Of a stretch of 64,000 nt of DNA, positions 51,580 through 59,125 are shown one piece after another (position 1 is the first letter of the stretch; each line of letters begins with the position of its first letter). Made by a program: the position numbers and the translations under genes. Under the pieces are notes generated by a model. It was not told the DNA's origin and did not search any database. It saw only the letters and a list, made by a program, of their open reading frames with translations. Source of the DNA: Dactylosporangium vinaceum (GTDB taxonomy: Bacteria > Actinomycetota > Actinomycetes > Mycobacteriales > Micromonosporaceae); assembly GCF_019904175.1 (NCBI RefSeq), contig NZ_CP061913.1:7378001-7442000 (forward strand), read 5' to 3'.

Positions 51580-52638
51580 TCAAACGGTGACGGTGGGTTG
51601 CAGCCGCGGCATGACCTGCGCGGCGAACAGCTCCATGCCGCGGGCCACCAGCGGGCCGGGCATGGTGGCGACAGCGGTCGTGACGCAGGTGTCGGCGCCC
51701 AGTTCCCCGGCGCGGGCGGCCAGGCGGGCGGTGACGGTGGCGGGTGAGCCGACGATGATGTGGCCGCCCGCCGTCAGCGCCTCGTACGACATGTCGCCGG
51801 GTGCCGGGCCGGCCGCCCACCCGGTCAGATCGCGCGGGGCCGGCGCGGTGGCCAGCAGCCGCTCGGCGTGCGGGCGCGCCTCGGCGTGTGCGGTCCGGTC
51901 GTCCTCGGCGACGTGCACGGGGACGCAGAACGCCAGGCTCGGCAGAGGCGGCGACGGGTCGGGCCCGGACGGCTGGGGCCAGGACCGGTCGAGCAGGTAC
52001 GGGCGGTGCAGGCGGGCGGCCTCGGCCATGAACGGGCCGGGCGGGCCGTGCAGCCAGACCGGCGGGTGGGGGCGCTGCCAGGGGCGGGGCCACGGGTTCA
52101 CGTGCGGGCGGTAGTGGTGCTCGCCGTCCCAGCGGAACGGGGCCGGGTCGGTCCAGGCGCGCAGGATCAGCTCGTAGGACTCGCGGAAGCGCTCCGCCGC
52201 GGTGGTCGGGTCGTGGCGCAGGAGGTGGTACTCGGCGGGCGTCCCCGGGCCGAAGGCGGCGATGACCCGGCCGCTCGACAGGACGTCCAGCTGGGCCAGG
52301 GACTCCGCGATCCGGACCGGGTCGGCGTGCAGGGGCAGCGACAGTGCGACGCCGATGCGGATGCGGTGGGTGCGGGCGGCGACGTACGCGGCCAGGGCCA
52401 CCGGGTCGGGGCTGCCGCCGGCCGCCGGGCGGTGCTGCTCGACGAGCCACGTCGCCGCGAAGCCGAGCCGCTCGGCGCGGGCCGCCCGGTCGAGCTCGGA
52501 CAGCAGCAGCCGGCGACCCGTCGGCGGGTCGTACCCGGCGCCGGGCCGTGGGCCGGGGACCGGGGACCGGGTGGTGGTGGCGGGCGGGCGGCAGTACCAG
52601 AGCAGGCTCATCCAATGGAACGTCAGTCCGGCCCTCAC
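51580..52638 (-). CDS. LLM-class flavin-dependent oxidoreductase
   Basis: The 352-residue protein has the luciferase-like TIM-barrel pattern: ELDRAARAERLGFAATWLVEQHR, the SLPLHADPVRIAESLAQLDVLSSGRVIAAFGPGTPAEY segment and a C-terminal GSPATVTARLAARAGELGADTCV. These enzymes use FMN or F420 and act as monooxygenases or reductases. The GTG start is in a GTGA overlap with the hydrolase upstream. In this operon it would serve as a late redox tailoring step, though this cannot be shown from sequence. Confidence 0.87.
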   Translation of the reverse strand: MRAGLTFHWMSLLWYCRPPATTTRSPVPGPRPGAGYDPPTGRRLLLSELDRAARAERLGFAATWLVEQHRPAAGGSPDPVALAAYVAARTHRIRIGVALSLPLHADPVRIAESLAQLDVLSSGRVIAAFGPGTPAEYHLLRHDPTTAAERFRESYELILRAWTDPAPFRWDGEHHYRPHVNPWPRPWQRPHPPVWLHGPPGPFMAEAARLHRPYLLDRSWPQPSGPDPSPPLPSLAFCVPVHVAEDDRTAHAEARPHAERLLATAPAPRDLTGWAAGPAPGDMSYEALTAGGHIIVGSPATVTARLAARAGELGADTCVTTAVATMPGPLVARGMELFAAQVMPRLQPTVTV

Positions 52639-53417
52639 CGGACGGCTCCCACGAAGCCGAGGATGTGGGCGGCGACCACCGCGGGGCGCTCCACGACGAG
52701 GGCGTGGCCCGCGCCGGGGACCGTGTGCAGGCGGGCGGCCGGGAGCAGGTCCCGGTATCGCCGGGCGACGCCGGGCGGCACGTAGCGGTCGCCGCCCGCC
52801 GCCAGGACCAGGGCGGGGCAGGTGACGCGGCGCAGGCGCCACGGGAGACGGCGGCTGTACGGGCGCTGCCACATGAGGTGCGCGTAGACCGCCTCGGCCG
52901 GGGCCGGGCGGGCGGTGGCGGCGGCGACTGCGGGCAGGTCGTTGAAGGAGAGCGCGGCGAGCTCCTGCGGGGTGGCGGCGAACGGGTCGACGGTGAGGGC
53001 GGGGCCGTCCGGCGGGGCCAGGCCGATCGGGGCGACGAGGGTGAGCGAGCGGACCAAATGTGGGTAGACGGCGGCGAACTCGGCCGCCAGCCAGCCGCCG
53101 AAGGAGTGCCCGGCCAGGTGGAACGGCTCGGTGAGGCCGAGGGCGCGGCGCAGGTCGTCGAGGTGCAGGACCAGGTCGTCGAGGCCGCGCAGCCGGTCGC
53201 GGGCGGGCGTGGCGCCGCAGCCGGGCTGGTCGGGCGCGACGACGTCCGCGCCGGCGGCCAGGGCCTCGTGCAGCGGCAGCCACCGGCCCGCCAGTCCGGC
53301 GCCGTGCAGGTACAGCAGCACGGGGCCGGCCCCGGCGCGGCGCACGGCCACCGGCACGCCACCCGCGTCGACGGGCCGGGCCGCGCGCCGGGGCGGCAGG
53401 GTCAGCGGACCGGTCAC
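52635..53417 (-). CDS. Alpha/beta hydrolase of the biosynthetic operon
   Basis: The 260-residue protein has an alpha/beta hydrolase core: VLLYLHGAGLAGRWLPLHEAL with the oxyanion HG, FHLAGHSFGGWLAAEFAAVYP with the nucleophile Ser, LAAGGDRYVPP with the acid and VPGAGHALVVERP with the catalytic His. It may release or edit thioester-bound intermediates, or cleave an ester in the product. The start is GTG inside the P450 stop (GTGA), and its own stop overlaps the LLM start in the same way. Confidence 0.86.
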   Translation of the reverse strand: MTGPLTLPPRRAARPVDAGGVPVAVRRAGAGPVLLYLHGAGLAGRWLPLHEALAAGADVVAPDQPGCGATPARDRLRGLDDLVLHLDDLRRALGLTEPFHLAGHSFGGWLAAEFAAVYPHLVRSLTLVAPIGLAPPDGPALTVDPFAATPQELAALSFNDLPAVAAATARPAPAEAVYAHLMWQRPYSRRLPWRLRRVTCPALVLAAGGDRYVPPGVARRYRDLLPAARLHTVPGAGHALVVERPAVVAAHILGFVGAVR

Positions 53418-54841
53418 GGCGCCGGGTGCCGGCGGATGACCCGCATCGGCAGGCCGGGCCGGGGGCGCACGATGATCCGGGCCTGCGGGCGCACGTCGCC
53501 GCCGACGCGCTCGAAGCGCCACTGCTGGGCGATGGTGGCCAGCGCGAGGACCGCCTCCATCTGGGCGAAGACGTTGCCGATGCACTGGCGCGGGCCGCCG
53601 CCGAACGGGAAGTACGCGAACTTGGGCCGGTCCGGGGCGACGGCCGAGCCGGCCAGGGGGTCGCGCCCGTCGGTGCCCTCGACCCAGCGCTGCGGGGCGA
53701 AGTGCTCCGGCTGCGGCCACCACACGGGGTCGCGGTGCACCACCCAGGGGCTCATCATCACCATCGTGTCGACCGGGATGTGGTAGCCGGCGAGCTCCCG
53801 CGGCTGCAGCGGGCGGCGCCCGACGGTCCACACCGGCGGGTAGATGCGCAGCGCCTCCTGGAAGACCGCCGTCGTCCAGACCAGCCGGGGCACGTCGGCG
53901 AGCGTGGCCCGGCGGCCGCCGAGGACGGTGTCGACCTCGGCGTAGAGGCGCTCCTGCGCGTCCGGGTGCTGGGCCAGCAGGTGCAGGGACCAGGCCAGGC
54001 CGTTGGCGGTGGTGTCGTGCCCGGCCATGAGCAGGGTCAGGGCCTCGTCGCGGACCTGCCGGTCGTCCATCGGCTCGCCGGTGTCGGCGTCGCGGGTCTG
54101 CAGCAGCAGCGACAGCAGGTCGCCGCCGTCGCCCCCGGCCCGGCGGCGCTGCGCGATGAGGTCGAACACGACCCGGTCCAGGGCCGCCTTGCCGCGCCAG
54201 AAGCGGATGTTCGACGGTGACGGGATCCGGGCCAGGAGGCTGCCCAGCGGCATGAGGGCGTACCGCAGCGGCCCGTCGTTTCTGGGCATCGCCGTGCGGA
54301 TGGTCTCGGCGGTGCGGCTCTCCAGGGCGACGTCGAAGACGGTCCGGGCGACGATCGCGAGGGTGAGGGTCACCATCTCGGTGAGCATGTCGACCCGGCC
54401 GCCGTCGGGCCAGCGCTGCACGTGCCGGGCCGAGAGCTCGGCGAACGTGTCCGCGTAGGCGGCGATGCGCTGGCGGTGGAACAGCGGCTGGATGAGCCGG
54501 CGCTGCCGCCGGTGCAGGTCGCCGTCGCTGGTCAGCAGGCCCTTGCCCAGCAGCATCGTGAGCGGGGTCTGGCGCTCACCGCCGGGGCCACCGCGCAGGA
54601 TGTCGTTGCCGTAGAACCGGTTGGCGGTGACCAGCACCTCCTGGACCAGGGCGGGGTCGCTGACGAGGATCAGCTCGCGCTGCGGCATCGGCAGGCGCAC
54701 GACCGGGCCGTAGCGCTCGCGCATCGCGGCGAAGAACACCGGCGGCTGTGTGGACAGGGTGCGCAGGGCGGACAGCGGGATGCGGCGCGGGCCGGGTATC
54801 TCCGCGGCCGGGCGGACCGCCGCCGTGGTGGCGTCACTCAT
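53414..54841 (-). CDS. Cytochrome P450 (cluster tailoring oxidase 2)
   Basis: The 475-residue P450 has the I-helix TLLMAGHDTTANGLAW, the ExxR of FQEALRIYPPVW, PQRWVEGTDG and the heme loop FPFGGGPRQCIGNVFAQME. Length, the lack of a membrane anchor and the FPFGGGPR type place it with the bacterial CYP102/CYP4-like class E enzymes that hydroxylate fatty acids and alkyl chains. That would suit an alkyl side chain on the product. Its start overlaps the cupin gene by eight bases. Confidence 0.92.
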   Translation of the reverse strand: MSDATTAAVRPAAEIPGPRRIPLSALRTLSTQPPVFFAAMRERYGPVVRLPMPQRELILVSDPALVQEVLVTANRFYGNDILRGGPGGERQTPLTMLLGKGLLTSDGDLHRRQRRLIQPLFHRQRIAAYADTFAELSARHVQRWPDGGRVDMLTEMVTLTLAIVARTVFDVALESRTAETIRTAMPRNDGPLRYALMPLGSLLARIPSPSNIRFWRGKAALDRVVFDLIAQRRRAGGDGGDLLSLLLQTRDADTGEPMDDRQVRDEALTLLMAGHDTTANGLAWSLHLLAQHPDAQERLYAEVDTVLGGRRATLADVPRLVWTTAVFQEALRIYPPVWTVGRRPLQPRELAGYHIPVDTMVMMSPWVVHRDPVWWPQPEHFAPQRWVEGTDGRDPLAGSAVAPDRPKFAYFPFGGGPRQCIGNVFAQMEAVLALATIAQQWRFERVGGDVRPQARIIVRPRPGLPMRVIRRHPAP

Positions 54842-55394
54842 GGTGGCTCTCCTTCTCCGCGGTGGCGGCGGCCGGCAGGTACCGGCCCCGGTAGCCGGCC
54901 GCCCGCCCGAGCGGTGCGAACAGGCGGAACACGAGGTCCTGCAGCCACAGGGGCGGGCCGGCCAGGTACAGCTCGCCGCGGAAGTACGCGCCGCTGACCG
55001 CCGCCTGCAGCAGGTTGGGGATGCCGCGCTTGTTCGTGCGGCCGTCGGAGGCGAGCGCCCACATGGTCTGCAGGAGCTCGTCGGAGCGCATCGCCGGGCG
55101 CAGGGTGCTGTAGAGGTGGGCCGGGGCGCCGGCGTGGTTGACGATGCGGTGGGAGACGCCGGGCATGACGACGTACGTCTGCCCGGGCACCGCGTGGATG
55201 TCGCGGCCGCCGATGCTGATGTCGACGCTGCCCTCGAGGACCTCGAAGGTCTCCTCCTGGCGCGGGTGGACGTGGGCGGCGGCGACGTATCCGCCGGGCG
55301 TGAGGTAGTAGTCGGCCTCGAGCAGCGCGCCCCCGGTCTCGTGCCGGGTGGAGCGGAACACCGCCTTCTCGCCGGTCATGGTGTTCTCGATCAT
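54834..55394 (-). CDS. Cupin-domain protein
   Basis: The 186-residue protein has a cupin barrel near the N terminus with motif 1 AAAHVHPRQEETFEVLEG (the H-x-H-x4-E set for metal binding) and motif 2 PGVSHRIVNHAG. The C-terminal half (NLLQAAVSGAYFRGELYLAGPPLWLQDLVFRLFAPLGRAAGYRGRY) is hydrophobic and helical, as in other actinobacterial cupins of this size. It could be a dioxygenase, isomerase or cyclase in the pathway. The ATG at 55394 overlaps the stop of the FAD monooxygenase by four bases. Confidence 0.85.
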   Translation of the reverse strand: MIENTMTGEKAVFRSTRHETGGALLEADYYLTPGGYVAAAHVHPRQEETFEVLEGSVDISIGGRDIHAVPGQTYVVMPGVSHRIVNHAGAPAHLYSTLRPAMRSDELLQTMWALASDGRTNKRGIPNLLQAAVSGAYFRGELYLAGPPLWLQDLVFRLFAPLGRAAGYRGRYLPAAATAEKESHHE

Positions 55395-56932
55395 GTCTCC
55401 CGCACGGGGCATGCGGCGTCCTCCTCAATCGCGTCGAAGTAGGCGGCGACGGCCGCCGCCGCGGCGCCGGGCCGGCAGCGCATGGCGATGTAGCGGTCGG
55501 GGCGCACGACGAACACCGCGCCGCCCTCGGCCCGCAGCGCCGCGACGGCCGGCGGCTCGGTGACCGCGACGACTGGCACGCCCGGCGGCGGCCCGGCCAG
55601 GCTGGCCCCGCCGGCCAGCAGCACGCAGAAGCCGCGCTCGGGCAGCCGGTCCCACAGCCGCCGGCCGTCGCCGAGGTCGGCGTCGGGCAGCCGGGCGCCC
55701 GCGGCCGGGGCGCCGGGGCGCAGCGCCCGCCGGCCGGGGCTGGCCGCGGAGCGGTGGTGGCGCTGGGTGAACCCGGCCATCGCCGGGGCGAGCAGGGCGT
55801 CGGTCAGGCCGCGGCGGACGGCGGTGCGCCACAGCCAGTCGCGCACGGCGACGGCGGGCCGGGGCCGCAGGGTGCCCATCCGGGTGACCCGGTCGGTGGC
55901 GGCGACGACGGCCCGGGCGGCCGGGCGGCGCTCGGCGTCGTAGGTGTCCAGCAGGCCGGGCGGGGCCGCGCCCCGGCTGACGAGGGCGAGCTTCCAGCCG
56001 AGGTTGGCCGCGTCCTGCAGCCCGGCGTTGATGCCCTGCGCGCCGGCCGGGCTGTGGACGTGGGCGGCGTCGCCGGCGACGAGGACCCGCCCGGCGACGA
56101 ACCGCTCGGCCAGGCCCTGACGGACCCGGAAGGCGCTCGTCCACTCGACGTCGAGGACCTCGACGTCGACGGCGGCGCGCTCGCGGGCGACCGCGGCGAT
56201 GCGCTCCGGCGGCCACTGCGCCGGGACCGGGCGCACCGGGCCCACGTTCAGCGTGAGCCGCCAGGTGAGGCCGTCGGCGTGGCGGCGCAGCGGGACCACG
56301 TGCAGCACCTGCCCGCGGGTGAGGAAGTAGTTGACGGCGGTGGGCTCCAGCGGGGTACGCAGGCGCACGTCGGCGGCGATCCAGCCCTCCGGCTCGAGCT
56401 TCTGGCGCATCCCGATCCCGGCGGCCGTCCGCACTGCGCTCGCCGAGCCGTCACAGCCGACGATCCACGCCGCGCGCACCTGCTCGACCCGGCCGCCGGC
56501 GTGCTCCAGCCGGACGTCGGCGCCCACCGGTGTGGGTGTGACGCCGACGCACTGCACGCCGTGCTCCACCGAGCCGCCGAGCGCGGCCAGGCGCCGCTCC
56601 AGGACGTCCTCCGTCTCGAACTGCGGAAGGACCAGGCCGAAGTTGTACCGCGAGGAAAGCGCGCCGAGCCCGAACGTCAGCGTGGGCCGGCCGCGCGACC
56701 ACACGGCCGCCCCGTGCAGCCGGATGCCCCGCTCCAGGGCGGCGTCCACGGCGCCGAAGCCCGCCATGATCTCCAGCACCCGGGGCCAGATCGCGATCGC
56801 CTTGCTGCGGGTGCCCCGCTGCGCCCGGGCCTCCACGACCCGGCAGGGCACGCCGTGGCGGTACAGCTCGCAGGCCAGCGCCAGGCCGGTCGGGCCGGCG
56901 CCGACGACGAGGACGGGCTCGGCGCCGGCCAT
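55391..56932 (-). CDS. FAD-dependent aromatic hydroxylase (group A monooxygenase) 2
   Basis: The 513-residue flavoprotein has GAGPTGLALACELYRHG (FAD), the DG motif WIVGCDGSASAVRTAAG, the GD motif FVAGRVLVAGDAAHVHSPAGAQGINAGLQDAANLGWKLA and the thioredoxin-like C-terminal domain typical of PgaE/RdmE-type polyketide and phenol hydroxylases. It probably hydroxylates or oxidises the aromatic ring formed by the DarA/DarB pair. The start overlaps the stop of the DUF3237 gene by one base. It is a paralogue of the flavoprotein at 59122, not a recent duplicate. Confidence 0.91.
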   Translation of the reverse strand: MAGAEPVLVVGAGPTGLALACELYRHGVPCRVVEARAQRGTRSKAIAIWPRVLEIMAGFGAVDAALERGIRLHGAAVWSRGRPTLTFGLGALSSRYNFGLVLPQFETEDVLERRLAALGGSVEHGVQCVGVTPTPVGADVRLEHAGGRVEQVRAAWIVGCDGSASAVRTAAGIGMRQKLEPEGWIAADVRLRTPLEPTAVNYFLTRGQVLHVVPLRRHADGLTWRLTLNVGPVRPVPAQWPPERIAAVARERAAVDVEVLDVEWTSAFRVRQGLAERFVAGRVLVAGDAAHVHSPAGAQGINAGLQDAANLGWKLALVSRGAAPPGLLDTYDAERRPAARAVVAATDRVTRMGTLRPRPAVAVRDWLWRTAVRRGLTDALLAPAMAGFTQRHHRSAASPGRRALRPGAPAAGARLPDADLGDGRRLWDRLPERGFCVLLAGGASLAGPPPGVPVVAVTEPPAVAALRAEGGAVFVVRPDRYIAMRCRPGAAAAAVAAYFDAIEEDAACPVRET

Positions 56933-57384
56933 CACGCGACCCGGTAGATCGTGTACTCCAGGCCGAGCCCGGCGGTGAACCGGCCCTCGCCCACGAACAG
57001 GGCCTGGTTGACCCAGGCGTACTGCTCGGCGCCGCACTCCAGCCGCGGGGTGACCCGGAAGTAGTGGTCCTCGTAGCGGGACTCGGTGCCCTCGGCGATG
57101 GCCCGCACCGAGGCGTCGGTCATCTCGATGAGCCCGTGGTACTGCGCGTAGATGATCGCCCCGTCGGCGGTCTCGAACTGGGCCCGCACGTCCATCCGGG
57201 CCCAGTTGTCGGGGCCCATGAGCACCCAGTCGGCGCCGGCCGGCAGGACCTTCGCCTCGATCCGCGGCCCGCTGAGGGTGCCGTCGACGACCTCGAACAC
57301 CATGCGCACGCCGAGCGGGCCGGCCCCGACCATCATCGGCGGGCGCAGCTGGGCGGTGCAGCGGGCTTCGAACTGCAGATCCAT
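56932..57384 (-). CDS. DUF3237-family protein
   Basis: The 150-residue protein matches DUF3237 along its length: LQFEARCTAQLRPPMMVGAGPLGVRMVFEVVDGTLSGPRI, ADWVLMGPDNWARMDVRAQFETADGAIIYAQYHGLIEM and an ending with VNQALFVGEGR. The family forms a small beta-barrel and recurs next to aromatic-compound oxidoreductases; its activity is unknown. GAGGAG precedes the ATG. Only two bases separate it from the KAS II stop. Confidence 0.85.
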   Translation of the reverse strand: MDLQFEARCTAQLRPPMMVGAGPLGVRMVFEVVDGTLSGPRIEAKVLPAGADWVLMGPDNWARMDVRAQFETADGAIIYAQYHGLIEMTDASVRAIAEGTESRYEDHYFRVTPRLECGAEQYAWVNQALFVGEGRFTAGLGLEYTIYRVA

Positions 57385-57386
57385 TG

Positions 57387-58646
57387 TCACTCCTCGGTCG
57401 GGTGGCGGCGGAAGACGAGCGTCGCGTTGTGCCCGCCGAAGGCGAACGAGTTCGACAGGGCGGCCCCGACGACCTGGTCCCGGCCGGTGTTGGGGATGTA
57501 GTCGAGGTCGCAGTCGGGGTCGGGGTCGGTGTAGTTGATGGTCGGCGGCAGCCACCCGCGGTCGACGACGAGCGCCGTGATCGCCGCCTCGACGGCCCCG
57601 GCCGCGCCGAGCAGGTGCCCGGTCATCGACTTGGTCGAGCTGACGCCGAGCGCCTTGGCGTGCTCGCCGAACGCGGCCCGGATGGCCAGTGACTCGGAGG
57701 CGTCGGCCATCCGGGTCGACGTGGCGTGGGCGTTGACGTAGCCCACGTCGTCGGGGCGGACCCCGGCGTCGTCGAGGGCGGCGGTCATCGCCACGGCCGC
57801 GCCGCGCCCGGCGGGGTCGGGGGCGGTCATGTGGTACGCGTCGTTGCTCTGCCCGAACCCGGCGACCTCGGCGTAGACGTGGGCGCCGCGGCGCACCGCC
57901 GCATCGAGCGGCTCGAGCACGAGCATCGCGGCGCCCTCGGCGAGGACGAACCCGTCGCGGTCGGCGTCGAACGGCCGCGAGGCCGCCGCGGGGTCGTCGT
58001 TGCGCACGGACAGGGCCCGCATGTTGGCGAACCCGGCGACGATCGGCGAGACGATGCACGACTCGGCGCCGCCGGTGAGCGCGATGTCCGCGTAGCCGTC
58101 GCGGATCAGCCGCATCGCCTGGCCTATCGCGTCGGTGGACGCGGCGCACGCGGTCACCGTCGCGCCGCTCGGCCCGCGCAGGCCGAACCGCTGGGCGACC
58201 AGGGCGGCCGGCATGTTGGCGATCGAGTTCGGCACGAAGAACGGGGAGACGAGGTGCGGGCGGTCCAGGTCGGTGTGCACGCCGCGCTCGATGGAGCCGG
58301 CGCCGCCGATGGCGCTGCCGACGATCGCCGCGCCGCGCTCGGCGCCGGGCAGCCCGCCGGCGTCGTCGACGGCCATCCGGGCCGCGGCCTCGGCGAAGTG
58401 CAGCACCCGGTCGAGCCGGACCGCGTCCTTGCGCGCCACCCAGTCGCGGGCGTCGAAGTCGTGGACCTCCCCGGCGATGCGGACCGGCAGCCGGCCGGGG
58501 TCGAAGCGGGCGATCGGCCCGATGCCGCAGCGGCCCGCGGTGAGCGCCGACCACATGGCGGGCACGCCGATGCCGATGGGGGTGACGACGCCGATGCCGG
58601 TCACCGCGACCCGGCGCCGGCCGTCCGGGCGCACCGCGGAGCTCAC
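57387..58646 (-). CDS. Stand-alone beta-ketoacyl-ACP synthase II
   Basis: The 419-residue ketosynthase has the full catalytic set: Cys167 in GATVTACAASTDA, His307 in YVNAHATSTRMAD and His344 in KSMTGHLLGAAGAVEA, with the final FGGHNATLVFRR. It extends acyl chains by condensation with malonyl-ACP. There is no chain-length factor beside it, so it is FAS-like (FabF) rather than a type II aromatic KS. In the cluster it may supply the acyl or beta-ketoacyl chain used by the DarB-like enzyme. GTG start overlaps the SCP2-like stop. Confidence 0.93.
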   Translation of the reverse strand: MSSAVRPDGRRRVAVTGIGVVTPIGIGVPAMWSALTAGRCGIGPIARFDPGRLPVRIAGEVHDFDARDWVARKDAVRLDRVLHFAEAAARMAVDDAGGLPGAERGAAIVGSAIGGAGSIERGVHTDLDRPHLVSPFFVPNSIANMPAALVAQRFGLRGPSGATVTACAASTDAIGQAMRLIRDGYADIALTGGAESCIVSPIVAGFANMRALSVRNDDPAAASRPFDADRDGFVLAEGAAMLVLEPLDAAVRRGAHVYAEVAGFGQSNDAYHMTAPDPAGRGAAVAMTAALDDAGVRPDDVGYVNAHATSTRMADASESLAIRAAFGEHAKALGVSSTKSMTGHLLGAAGAVEAAITALVVDRGWLPPTINYTDPDPDCDLDYIPNTGRDQVVGAALSNSFAFGGHNATLVFRRHPTEE

Positions 58647-59125
58647 CGGGCCGCGCCCGCGTCGAGGCCGAACATGCGCTCCATCCGCATCGCCAGCGGC
58701 ACGTCGCCCTGGATCTGCAGGTGGCCGTTGAGCAGCAGCTCGACGCCGCCGCGGGCGGCGCACGCCATCTCGACGAACCCGGCCGCGTCGAACGTCAGCG
58801 TCACCGCGGCGCGCACGCCGGGGTCGGCCGGCCGCACGGTGCAGGTGTCCGGGCTGAGCGCGAGGTCGTAGCCGATCGGCTCGGCCGGCGGCCGGCGGAC
58901 CTGCCAGCGGGCGAGGGTGCCGTCGGCGGCGCCGCCCCGGTAGAAGGTGGGCATCCGGCGGAACGCGTCGTGCAGCACCGCGGCGCCGTCGGGCGTGGCC
59001 AGCCAGGCGGCCAGCCGGGGCCGCGGCAGCTCGCGCACGACGGCGAGGACCGCCGAGCGCTCCCCGGAGGCCAGTCCGGCGCGCTGCTGCACCGACAGCT
59101 CCGGTGCGTCGTGGACCTGCGTCAT
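58643..59125 (-). CDS. SCP2 sterol-binding-domain-like protein
   Basis: The 160-residue protein ends in an SCP2-like lipid-binding domain: WQVRRPPAEPIGYDLALSPDTCTV, VTLTFDAAGFVEMACAARGGVELLLNGHLQIQGDVPLAMRMERMF. The last part is the conserved GKLKIKGD-like strand-helix that closes the lipid pocket. Such domains carry acyl or steroid-like ligands and may hold a long-chain intermediate here. It overlaps both neighbours by four bases, so it is made in step with KAS II and the FAD hydroxylase. Confidence 0.78.
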   Translation of the reverse strand: MTQVHDAPELSVQQRAGLASGERSAVLAVVRELPRPRLAAWLATPDGAAVLHDAFRRMPTFYRGGAADGTLARWQVRRPPAEPIGYDLALSPDTCTVRPADPGVRAAVTLTFDAAGFVEMACAARGGVELLLNGHLQIQGDVPLAMRMERMFGLDAGAAR